From assembly GCF_910592395.1 (NCBI RefSeq), contig NC_088318.1, positions 15,192,349 to 15,252,348 of the forward strand: a DNA stretch of 60,000 bases, read 5' to 3'. Under the pieces are notes generated by a model that was given only the letters and a program-made list of their open reading frames with translations, was not told the origin of the DNA and searched no databases. The first letter of the stretch is position 1; the number at the start of each line of letters is the position of its first letter. The position numbers were made by a program, and so were the translations under genes. The DNA is from Lineus longissimus (Eukaryota; Nemertea; Pilidiophora; Heteronemertea; Lineidae). Shown piece by piece: positions 1 through 10,300 of this stretch.

Positions 1-1
1 A

Positions 2-733
2 ATCAACATTGCGACCGGTGCGACAGATCTTGGTTGCCAGCTTCGAATATTTTTCTGGAATGTTTTCGTGTTCATGTCGGCGTATGTCATTGTCTTGTAC
101 AGTATTGAACGATGCATTGCGGTGTGGTATCCGCTAAAGGTAGCAATGATATTTCTGAATAAACGGAGGTATGTCATGCTTGTAACCCTACTTGTTTTTG
201 CCTGCAGTTCTTTTGCTGTGGCGTTTTTCATTTATGAAAGCACACACTTTACGACACAGGGAATTTTACGATGGCAATGCTCGGTGAGAAATGCAGGAGC
301 TCCGGGCTGGATAATTGATAGTTTTCTTCCTTTGGTCGCCGTCATCAATTCAGCCACCCCTGTTGCCATAATACCTATCGTAAACCTGTTCATCCTGGTA
401 GGGGTCGGGAGAGCTGCTAAAAATGACCAAGTATCGTCAAAAACTGGTTCTCGTCAAAAGAGGCAGATAACTACCAATATTATTGTCGTATCAGTTGTCT
501 ACTTTATAACCAATGCACCTTACGCCACAGTTTTGTCAATTTACATAGCGAAAACGTCTGGTCCTGACCCTTCACCACTCGCTCCTTCTTTCTTAGAGTG
601 GATCCAGTCTGCATCTAATGTCCTTGTTCTCAATTATGCTTCAAATTTTGTTATATATTCTTGCACTCTTCAGTATTTTAGAGTTGACATCAAGAATTTG
701 TTCCATAAGGTATCCGAAGTTCGACACCCGTAA
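2..733 (+). CDS. Class A GPCR, tandem copy 1 (5' end outside window, early stop)
   Basis: A partial rhodopsin-family receptor, open from base 2, where it matches residue 106 onward of copy 2. It covers TM3 to TM7: SIERCIAVWYPL at the end of TM3 stands in for the DRY box, the TM6 proline sits in ITNAPY, and the TM7 motif is SNFVIY. It is nearly identical to the copies at 848 and 3009. A single codon change (TAA where the others have AAA) stops it at 731-733, removing the last 15 residues present in the other two copies. The seven-helix core is intact, so it may still work. The ligand is unknown; the general look is that of an orphan peptide-type receptor. The true start lies left of the window. 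Confidence 0.85.
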   Translation: MNIATGATDLGCQLRIFFWNVFVFMSAYVIVLYSIERCIAVWYPLKVAMIFLNKRRYVMLVTLLVFACSSFAVAFFIYESTHFTTQGILRWQCSVRNAGAPGWIIDSFLPLVAVINSATPVAIIPIVNLFILVGVGRAAKNDQVSSKTGSRQKRQITTNIIVVSVVYFITNAPYATVLSIYIAKTSGPDPSPLAPSFLEWIQSASNVLVLNYASNFVIYSCTLQYFRVDIKNLFHKVSEVRHP

Positions 734-847
734 CAGACCCAACTACAATCCGAAAATGCAAACTTTTAACCGTACAAATGAACTGTGCATGCGAGTTGGA
801 TGAACTGAATGTAACCATGGTCCGTCAATTGCACAGCTGTATGTTAA

Positions 848-1930
848 ATGGATGGCGGTAGCCCAGTGGAAGCCCAGTGGAAGCTCGTGACTACTACACA
901 AGATGCCGTGGCAGATTCTGAGCAGTCGCCTTCTGTTCTCGCCCTTCTGACCAAATATTTCAGTGCCTATGCCATACTGGCCATCATCATATTTGGGTTG
1001 GGTGGCAACATGATCGCCATTATTATATTCATCCGTCAGAGAAAGCGTAACGCCGCTGCCTCCGTTTATCTCATCATCTTGGCGTTGTCGGACAGTGGCA
1101 ATCTGGTCATGAGCTTTCAAAGTTGGCTTCATAATGGTTTGTTCTATATCACTAACGCAGAAATCAACATTGCGACCGGTGCGACAGATCTCGGTTGCCA
1201 GCTTCGAATATTTTTCTGGAATGTTTTCGTGTTCATGTCAGCGTATGTCATTGTCTTGTACAGTATTGAACGATGCATTGCGGTGTGGTATCCGCTAAAG
1301 GTAGCAATGATATTTCTGAATAAACGGAGGTATGCCATGCTTGTAACCCTACTCGTTTTTGCCTGCAGTTCTTTTGCTGTGGCATTTTTCATTTATGAAA
1401 GCACACACTTTACGACACAGGGAATTTCACGATGGCAATGCTCGGTGAGAAATGCAGGAGCTCCGGGCTGGATGATTGATAGTTTTCTTCCTTGGGTCGC
1501 CGTCATCAATTCAGCCACCCCTGTTGCCATAATCCCTATCGTAAACCTGTTCATCATGGTAGGGGTCGGGAGAGCTGCTAAAAATGACCAAGTATCGTCA
1601 AAAACTGGTTCTCGTCAAAAGAGGCAGATAACTACCAATATTATTGTCGTATCAGCTGTCTACTTTATAACCAATGCACCTTACGCAACAGTTTTGTCAA
1701 TTTACATAGCGAACACGTCTGGTCCTGACCCTTCACCACTAGCTCCTTCTTTCTTAGAGTTGGTCCAGTCTGCATCTAATTTCCTTGTTCTCAATTATGC
1801 TTCAAATTTCGTTATGTATTCTTGCACTCTTCAGTATTTTAGAGTTGACATCAAGAATTTGTTCTATAAGGTATCCGAAGTTCGACACCCGAAACAGACC
1901 AAACTACAATCCGAAAATGCAAACTTTTAA
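848..1930 (+). CDS. Class A (rhodopsin-like) GPCR, tandem copy 2, full length
   Basis: A 360-residue intronless seven-helix receptor. Approximate helices: TM1 41-62, TM2 73-95, TM3 121-145, TM4 161-182, TM5 211-240, TM6 261-285, TM7 303-328. Key residues are N54 in TM1, D82 in TM2 (LALSD), Cys117 and Cys198 placed for the TM3-ECL2 disulfide, E140-R141 in place of the DRY Asp-Arg, P278 in TM6, and an NPxxY-like N320-F-V-M-Y324. The membrane-proximal tail is FRVDIKNLF. The ATG at 848 is the only in-frame start before TM1. The first dozen or so codons, however, lie on a repeat that also follows copies 2 and 3, so the real N-terminus may come from an unseen upstream exon. The family (class A, peptide or orphan type) is firm; the ligand is not inferable. 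Confidence 0.88.
   Translation: MDGGSPVEAQWKLVTTTQDAVADSEQSPSVLALLTKYFSAYAILAIIIFGLGGNMIAIIIFIRQRKRNAAASVYLIILALSDSGNLVMSFQSWLHNGLFYITNAEINIATGATDLGCQLRIFFWNVFVFMSAYVIVLYSIERCIAVWYPLKVAMIFLNKRRYAMLVTLLVFACSSFAVAFFIYESTHFTTQGISRWQCSVRNAGAPGWMIDSFLPWVAVINSATPVAIIPIVNLFIMVGVGRAAKNDQVSSKTGSRQKRQITTNIIVVSAVYFITNAPYATVLSIYIANTSGPDPSPLAPSFLELVQSASNFLVLNYASNFVMYSCTLQYFRVDIKNLFYKVSEVRHPKQTKLQSENANF
852..888 (+). repeat. 5' part of a tRNA-derived SINE-like repeat at a duplication junction
   Basis: This stretch repeats the A-box-containing head (TAGCCCAGTGG) of the element that also lies after copies 2 and 3. Homology to those flanks stops at about 888, after AAGCTCGT, where copy 2's own upstream sequence begins. 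The junction between duplicated units therefore sits inside the repeat, and the repeat is read as the first codons of copy 2. Confidence 0.6.
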
Positions 1931-2310
1931 CCGTACAAATGAACTGTGCATGCGAGTTGGATGTAACCATGGTCCGTCAATTACACAGCTGTATGTTAAA
2001 TGGATGGCGGTAGCCCAGTGGAAGCCCAGTGGAAGCTCGTCACCTCTTGATCGAGATCCCGTCGGTTCGACTCCTAGCAAAATCACTATTTGGTTCCTCC
2101 GTTATTAGTTTTTGAATTGAAATCAGTAGACTCTTGCAAAGTGCGATATTTTGAACATTTTATCACTAGTTGGCCAGCGATATGATGAGACAGATTAGTA
2201 TATATGACTGAGATCTTTATTGAAAGTAGTTGGGTTATCTGAATCACGGTCGTGTGGTCCTTAGACGTTAGCTTGAGCATCCGTAACCTCGATAACACCT
2301 TCTTGAAAAT
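1920..2310. repeat. 3' flank of the receptor duplication unit (pairs with about 3963-4360)
   Basis: The sequence after the stop of copy 2 matches the sequence after copy 3 with point differences and small gaps, through the SINE-like element and on to the common string CCGTAACCTCGATAAC. Beyond this (about 2310 and 4360) the two flanks are unrelated. This marks the right edge of the duplicated segment. Confidence 0.7.
2004..2110 (+). repeat. tRNA-derived SINE-like element after GPCR copy 2
   Basis: It has a Pol III A box (TAGCCCAGTGG, 2011-2021) and a B box (GGTTCGACTCC, 2064-2074) at tRNA-like spacing, followed by an AT-rich tail shared with the element at 4058. The A-box side contains a short direct duplication (CCCAGTGGAAG twice). 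It is too divergent to be a working tRNA. It is present at the same place after copy 3, so it was copied with the receptor unit. Confidence 0.6.
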
Positions 2311-3008
2311 AAACTTGACATTGTTTAGACTTGCTTGAAAACCGATCAACACTAAATGAATATAACCTTGGCATTTTGTCCTAAAGGATGCCCTCATATT
2401 TTTTGAGGAAATTGGAAAGATGTCATGTAGATGATGTACATGTAAGCTGACTGCTGTAATATGTAGATATTTATTGGACTCAAAATCGACGCGAAGACCA
2501 AAATGAATGGAGTTGTTGAAGTCCGTTGCTGTGGGAAACGAGAATTTATAAACAATGTCATTGATTTTGTTTATACTCGTAATCATATTGCCATCTTGAT
2601 AGAAGGCCAAAGGACCATAAAATTGCGTCAACTTTGAAGTTATGTGGAGGAGATTAAGTGAATGTCCCCTTTTTTGTGTGTTGTTCATACATTGTCATGG
2701 TAACGAGTGCAGTTAATCCTTAATTATACCCAGTTTTCTATAAGTAATATCTTTGACCGCACACCATGATATCATACATGGATGGCCTTTTTGGCTCTAG
2801 TTTTAACATGGACTCTAATTACATGTGTGGAAATGAAATACCACTGCTTAATTTGAGACTTAATATCATAGAATGAAATAATACCGTAATGTTGCTTCTC
2901 AGCTTCCTGGGCGCGGCAACCTTTGTGGGATATACAATTGTTTCACTTTGAAAGCGAGGTGTCATTTTCCTATTCTTATCGTGTAGTAAAATCAGCAGTA
3001 GGTAGCAC
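2310..3008. other. Spacer between GPCR copies 2 and 3, no gene recognised
   Basis: Unique AT-rich sequence. A frame on - (2086-2688, 200 codons) crosses into the duplicated flank but has no family I recognise and no clear splice or start context. I do not call it a gene. Confidence 0.5.
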
Positions 3009-3974
3009 ATGTGGGACAGTTTGGCCATCATCATATTTGGGTTGGGTGGCAACATGATGGCCATTATTATATTCATCCGTCAGAGAAAGCGTAACGCCGC
3101 TGCCTCCGTTTATCTCATCATCTTGGCGTTGTCGGACAGTGGCAATCTGGTCATGAGCCTTCAAAGTTGGCTTCATAATGGATTGTTCTATATCACTAAC
3201 GCAGAAATCAACATTTCGACCGGTGCGACAGATCTTGGTTGCCAGCTTCGAATATTTTTCTGGAATGTTTTCGTGTTCATGTCGGCGTATGTCATTGTCT
3301 TGTATAGTATTGAACGATGCATTGCGGTGTGGTATCCGCTAAAGGTAGCTATGATATTTCTGAATAAACGGAGGTATGCCATGCTTGTAACCCTACTTGT
3401 TTTTGCCTGCAGTTCTTTTGCTGTGGCGTTTTTCATATATGAAAGCTTACGCTTTACGACACAGGGAATTTCACGATGGCGATGCTCGGTGAGAAATGCA
3501 GGAGCTCCGGGCTGGATAATTGATAGTTTTCTTCCTTGGGTTGCCGTCATCAATTCAGCCACCCCTGTTGCCATAATCCCTATCGTAAACCTGTTCATCA
3601 TGGTAGGGGTCGGGAGAGCTGCTAAAAATGACCAAGTATCGTCAAAAACTGGTTCTCGTCAAAAGAGGCAGATAACTACCAATATTATTGTCGTATCAGC
3701 TGTCTACTTTATAACTAATGCACCTTACGCCACAATTTTGTCAATTTACATAGCGAAAACTTCTGGTCCTGACCCTTCACCACTAGCTCCTTCTTTCTTA
3801 GAGTTGGTCCAGTCTGCATCTAATTTCCTTGTTCTCAATTATGCTTCAAATTTCGTTATATATTCTTGCACTCTTCAGTATTTTAGAGTGGACATCAAGA
3901 ATATGTTCTGTAGGGTATCCGTCGATCGACACCCGAAACAGACCCAACTACAATCCGAAAATGCAAACTTTTAA
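3009..3974 (+). CDS. Class A GPCR, tandem copy 3, 5'-truncated
   Basis: A 321-residue reading frame that aligns without gaps to copy 2 from its residue 44 to the end. Homology starts abruptly near base 3022; only four residues (MWDS) precede it, so the N-terminal tail and the start of TM1 seen in copy 2 are missing. The rest of TM1 (LAIIIFGLGGNMM) and all later helices are open, with the same ERC and NFVIY motifs. The bases upstream of 3022 are unrelated to copy 2. Either this is a truncated duplicate on its way to becoming a pseudogene, or it takes a new 5' exon by splicing. The open frame and mostly conservative changes argue that the loss is recent or that the copy still functions. Confidence 0.75.
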   Translation: MWDSLAIIIFGLGGNMMAIIIFIRQRKRNAAASVYLIILALSDSGNLVMSLQSWLHNGLFYITNAEINISTGATDLGCQLRIFFWNVFVFMSAYVIVLYSIERCIAVWYPLKVAMIFLNKRRYAMLVTLLVFACSSFAVAFFIYESLRFTTQGISRWRCSVRNAGAPGWIIDSFLPWVAVINSATPVAIIPIVNLFIMVGVGRAAKNDQVSSKTGSRQKRQITTNIIVVSAVYFITNAPYATILSIYIAKTSGPDPSPLAPSFLELVQSASNFLVLNYASNFVIYSCTLQYFRVDIKNMFCRVSVDRHPKQTQLQSENANF

Positions 3975-4057
3975 CCGTGCAAATAAACTGTGCATGCGAG
4001 TTGGATGAATTGAATGTAACCATGGTCCGTCAATTGCACAACTGTATGTTAAATGCA

Positions 4058-4180
4058 TAGCGGTAGCCCAGTGGAAGCTCGTCACCTCTTGATCGAGGTC
4101 CTGTGGATTCGACTCCCCTGGGGTTCGACTCTGAGACAAGTCACTACTTGGCTCTTCCACTGCTCGTTTTTGAATTGAAA
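4058..4180 (+). repeat. tRNA-derived SINE-like element after GPCR copy 3
   Basis: Same element as at 2004: A box at 4064-4074 and a B-box region near 4107-4130, where the GATTCGACTCCC / GGTTCGACTC stretch is partly duplicated. It lacks the internal CCCAGTGGAAG duplication seen in the other copies. The shared flank runs on to about 4360. Confidence 0.55.
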
Positions 4181-4359
4181 TAATTAGACCAATTCAAAGT
4201 GCGATATTTCGAACATTTTATCACCAGTCGGCCAGCAACATGATACGACAGATCGTATGGCTGAGATCTTTAATGAAACTGGTTGGGTCATCTGAATCAC
4301 TGTCCTGAGGTCCCTGAGGTTCAGCTTGAGCAGCCGTAACCTCGATAACGCCTGTACTT

Positions 4360-7300
4360 GAAATTGTGTCGAAGGGGAGTTATCATCGATAGTTATGGTC
4401 CTCAACACAGGCAACGGATGATTGAAACGTCTCCATTGGAACGGGGTTTTGATCGGCTCCGGTTTTTCGCGCATTGTTACACAAGAGGACCGTAGTGGGT
4501 GGGCCATCTGTAAATTACCAACTTTAGGTCCATAAAAGGGCAATAAAGGATCAAGAGGCGCCCAGTCTACTTGGTCCCTCGACAAACAATATGGAACTGG
4601 CAACTTTGTGTTTATATTTGGTGACTCGCCGGTGAGGAAGACCGCCTGATTACCGGCTATCATCCAATTGGAACATTCAAATTACGGCTACAATACGAAC
4701 ACTAATCAGCTAGTGGCTATGTGAACAGACAAGCGCTGCTGGGTCGGGACCCAGGTCCTGTGAGATTCCTGACGTGCGCATTCTCCGGATGTATATTAGT
4801 ATTTACATTTGAACCACGGCCATAATCGCGTATGAGTATATTCAGTGGAAGACCCAAATGAACATTCATTCCTAAATGCTCGCCTTTGGCATGGCCTTAC
4901 TCTGGTGGGTATTATTTGACCCGTCAGCGCAGCGATCCCAAGTGTACGTTTTCGTACACTTTGTGGTACATTTATAGCTTTCAGTAAAAGTAAAAGTTTT
5001 CCATGTGCACTTGCTGACATTTATAAACCAACTTGCTGCACACCTCAGAGCAAGTCTCGGTGATTTCGCGCCATTTCGTCTCTGAGCCGAAAACAGTGTA
5101 GACGACTGCTGCCGCCAGGCAGAACCCTGATCGTGCCAGTCATTTCAAAACAATGTAAATCCACATGTTGATAAGATCTTACAAAAAGTCACAAATTGAC
5201 TTCCTTTATAAACTGCATGTTTTTGTCTTTGATGTGGTTTTATACTCGCCGCTGATTGTCGCCATCGAAGTCACGATCGGTCTGGTTGTACAAAATGGAA
5301 GTCCCGCTGACGACAGTCCCTCGTCAAGCGTAGGAGGCCCCGATCCCGTCTGCGATAGAGTAACCCCCACGGATCAGCTTGTCGTCGACTAAATAGGCCT
5401 ATGAGATTAGCCTTTCAGAGGTTAAACATATGTTATAAACACAAAACATTACCTTTAAAGGAGCTGTGTGTGCTATCATAGTGAACGAAGGACAGAACGA
5501 ATATGTAAATGATATTGCCTGAATGGCATATTTAGATGTCGGATGGGCAATGACAACGCACTTTGCCTCTGAGCTTAGTGCAATAGAAGTCCATACGAAC
5601 CCTGGCCTGGAGAAAGCACATGTCATGAATCAATGGTACATTTAATTCTGGATACACAAACCCCGACAAGTAACATGACGAGGAATTTTATCTACAACTG
5701 CGTAGACCCTGACTAATCAGACTGAGGCCATGCCTGTATGACAAGCGGTCAGCGCCATACTCAACGAGCTATTAATGTTCGGCGACAAAAACTGCTATAA
5801 TCACCTTAATAACCTGTAGATGTTATTTAGAACTTCAAAGTTAGCCAGTCCTGCCCTCGTGGGTATATTGTCATCTTATACATCTTCCTCTCTGACTCGC
5901 CGACGTTAAACATATTCGTCAACTTGCCGCCAAGATTTGAAGTTTTCTCTGGTGCCGGCACGGCAGTGGGGTGTGTCACCACCAAAGTAAACAAACAGCG
6001 TACTCAGCCTTTAATGCACAGCATTAAATTAACGAAAAGTTCAAAAAGAGTTGAAAAAAATAATCGAACATAAAAAACAACATTTTCCTGTTTTACCCAA
6101 GGTGAGTTATTGCTGTGGGAATGCACGATTTGAGTGATCTGCATATAAAACAATGTCATACACGGCTTACGTGAAGCCAGTAACAAGATTACACGAGTCA
6201 TGCCATAAAACACAAGTTCGGTAATTTTCAAAACCTCACAAGCTCTTGAGGCGCCAAAATACCTTTGGTGGTCAGGGTCGACTGGGCACGACAAATGCGC
6301 CTAAATATCTTACCATCGTCGCCTTATCGCGCCACCACACAATACTAATCGGCAGACAAATGTCTCCGACGTTGTTGATAGCATCAAGACAAATCGTTCC
6401 GAACTGTATGGCCATTTTAAAGGCGAACATTATCAGTACGGATCTCAACACCTTCCGTAAAAACCTATTTCCAATGTTTACATATGGGACCTAATTCTGA
6501 GGCTGGACAATGAAATAATCACAATTGCCATGTTATATATGCTGTATATTACAAAGAAGGTGGTTTCCCTTAGGACCGTCGTTTTCTGACAGGTTAGAGA
6601 CCCCAGTTTGACGTTCCTGGTGTTAATCACGAACAACAACAATGCTTTATATGTAAGCTTATATACTAAATTATTACATATACGAAAAGCACTCAACTAG
6701 TGTGACATGAAGCAATGCCAAAACAGAGGTAAAAATTATAATATTACATGTATAATTATATTCATCAACTTCCTAAAAGAAGGACAATACAACCGTGGAT
6801 TGGTATACAGGCGAAAAATTTTCATGAAGACACGATAATATATCAAAAAGCCCGAACCAAGGGTAGAGCTTAACCAACCGATTCTCATAAGAATCTGTAG
6901 TGGTACGTCTGTCGCTGAAAATGAGCGACTTCAGCGAGTCGATCAGTGCATGGGGCGCCATCCTCAGCGACAGACACACCACCAACGTGACAAAACGAGC
7001 GGGGTTGGCTAGAAAATGCTAAAACAGTAGGAGCTATAGTCCCTTATTTGCAATCGCACTGATTATGGTGTCTACCCTAAAAGCAAACTCTGCAGTTGAG
7101 CAGTGAGACAGTGATCATCATTCTGACCTCCAGTACAAGTCGTGACTCTATCCCGTGTCCACATGTTTCTCGCAGTGTCTATTATGTGTTAAACGACGCA
7201 ACACCGCATGAGGTGACATATGCAATCAGCCTTGCCAATTAGGCGAACACCCTTGCGGGAAAACACTGACCGTGCATAAATAGCCCTAAATCCCATGGAT

Positions 7301-10300
7301 TACTAAACGGGGGCTAAAGGCTTTTGCGAAATCGCCGGATTCTAGTTCTGAAGCCAAGACGTAGTGGAGTGGAGTGTGGAAATTTAACGATACCGAGATT
7401 TCATGAATCCTCTTGAGAAAGTAGGAGAGATTACAATTTCTAATAAAAAATCCATATAGCGGATAATTCTGATGAACAGAATCGAAAGATTATCAATTTC
7501 TTCATTCTTTCGAATGGACTGTATGCGCGCCTAACGACTCCGCTGAAATCAATTTGGTTGAATGTTAACACAGCAAAACGAGGCAATAAACACTAAAGGT
7601 TATTTGCAGCCGGCGGGAGGTCGGGCGAGTAAGGCTTATTTGCAGCCAGCATGAGGCCGGCCAAGAAATGCGTTGTCTCATTTTGATTTCATTACGCAGC
7701 CACAGACGACCTTTGTCAATGGTATTGAGCTAACTGGTTCGAGATTATTATTGATGGCGAATATCGTCTACGAGCCAGGGGCGGCCATGTTTGTAATGCT
7801 GTCCCATTGTCAGAGTGCGCTCCTAGCATAATGAACCCGGGTAGGGGGTGCGTTTATTACTTTTCACAGTTGTAGCAACATAACATCGAAAATTGAACGA
7901 TTGGCTCTCAAGCCATGGTGTATTTCCTGATTTAGATGTTACCGTTTGATTTAGACAATGTTTTATTACAAACCATGATTGAGGTTTATACCCGGTATTA
8001 GAGAGTTTCTTGTCAATTTGGCTTCGTCTTATTTTCTAAGTCGCCGAGGCAAAACCATCTCGCTTTTTCCTAGAAGGGTTGGCAAGTTAATAGAAATGTC
8101 CAAGGATTATGCTGTAGCCGGTTTAGGTGCGCCTGTTTCACAAAGGACTATACACGTAATATATATAATCCTTTAGTACAGGCGCCCTTCTCACGGGTAT
8201 ATGGCGTCCACACAGTATATAAAATTCCACAGGGTGTCCCAAAAGGCAGTTCTATACAGTGATTTGTTCCACAAAAATAAACGAAGAAATAATGAGCTTT
8301 CATTCCTGATGTTGGATAAGCATGTCAAGAGACATAGTTGGAAAAGATGCAAATTCTCTAGAATGGATCACTACATCAAGCGGAGATAGAAATATCATGG
8401 ATCGATCTATCGAGTATTTACAAACGCTGGTGGTGTTCACACTTGGAGATACGTCCAGGATTTCGGTTTTAATGGGCGATAGTCTCAGCCAACAGTTGTT
8501 TCGGAGCAACCTGTCTCTTATTGCCTTAAGTGTTGAAACAGTGATTTTTAGAATGCATTCTATGTATGTGTTATGTAGAAGCAAGATAATTGTTAGTGGG
8601 CTAGCTCCTTATTTTTTAGTCAAATCGCCCTGACAAAGATCAATTAGGCGCTAAATGAATAGCGTCCAGTGATCATCTTTGTTTAAAATTAGCCAAATCT
8701 ACAGCAAGTGAAAGAAAAAACCAATGAACTTGTGTTTTTCCTGTTAATGGGTTTACTTGTCGCCAACGCTCGTTTACATTGATTAAGTCCTTGTTCAGTC
8801 TTTTTATGGAAATTGAGGATAATAAGTACAAAAACTAAGGCGTTGATCAAGATAAATCCGGGGTGGCACAGGCCCTTTGTTATTCAAACTGGAGCCAACT
8901 GGCCATGGGCGGCGGGCGCCAGAGGAGGTGGAAATGACAAGGCATACATGCGTGACTTATTAGCCCTATACATCGTAAAAAGTTGGCCTACTAGGCCCTT
9001 TCACTGTAATCGCTGTCCAAAAGCATTTTGTTCCTGCTGGTAACGATTGATGCGGTGAATATTAGCATGATGGGTTTTATTGTGTGCAGACATGTTACCA
9101 TAAAGGGAGACCCAATATGGCATGTACTTTTCCTCTACATGGCGCCTTGGCCGGGGAGGAGCAGTAATTTTACGCTTAATCTCCATAACAGTAATATTTG
9201 TAATTACTGGCTGAGCTGATTAATACGCGTGTACCCCCACCTCGCCTCACCCGACCTTTACCCACCCGTCCAACCTCGAAACACTGCCAAATTCTTGTTC
9301 AAATTCGCCTTTCAATGAATCTCACATTTGGTTCGAACGAATATCACCAGGATGCGCCATATAGTAAATACGAAAGGCGCGATTTGATGAAGGTTGCTAA
9401 TACTAAACAAACGCATGTGTGCAGTTCAAATGTAAACAAAAATGTATTTTTGGTACTTTTGGTTGCTGGACTTGGGTCTTCCCGCAGTAAGGAGCTGGGG
9501 TCAAATTGGTGGTCTATTGTTCATGGGTGCTGTTTTAGTCAGAGGTAGCCCTTGATTATGAAGGGATTTTCAAATTAAGGTGACCATGGTCTTTTTATGT
9601 GCTCACCGCAGCTTTCAATACTTGATGTATCTGAAGAGGCGCGCGGAACCTGACATGGTCTTACCAAGGAGCTGCTCACGGTGCTGAACTTCTAGCTTGC
9701 CTGTCGACTAAGTGCCTTTTTGGCAGAGACATTGCTACATGTAGGAGGAGTACGCATTTCAAATTTATAGTAGTGATAGTACAGTTGGTTCGAGCTATTG
9801 GACGCCGACATGTGAAGGCCTATCTGGGTTCTCCTTCTTCTCCGTATAAAAAGGGGCATATTGCTGACTAAGGAACAAGGCATATTGACATTGCCTCATC
9901 ATCTCTATCGGACCAATTGATATACTTTTTATGCACGCATACAGCACGCACAGCTAGGTCCGAGTCTGTGGACAAATGGTTTGTTTAATTTTTCTCTTCG
10001 ATATTGCTCCTTTGATATTGCATTAGATTTTCATTGCAATTCAATCTATTCAAGGTATAGCCCATTTGAACCTGCCTGCGCCACGGGTACAATGCTAGTA
10101 CTAATATATTGTGCAACTAAGTGTTTGCAATCGCAATCCTACAACATAACGTAGACCGACGAAGACGATATGCACAAATATTGCCTTGAAAGTGATAATT
10201 TTCTGTATATATCCACAGCTTTTTCTGCTTTCTACCATGGCATGAGTGCCCACCATGTATATAACGGCCAATGGTGCCCATATCGATGAATGAAATGTGT

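Noticed and set aside
743-1132. Long - strand frames opposite the GPCR copies (also 1144-1392, 2819-3176, 3188-3601)
   Set aside because: Antisense shadows of the receptor coding sequence, repeated in each copy with no domain of their own.
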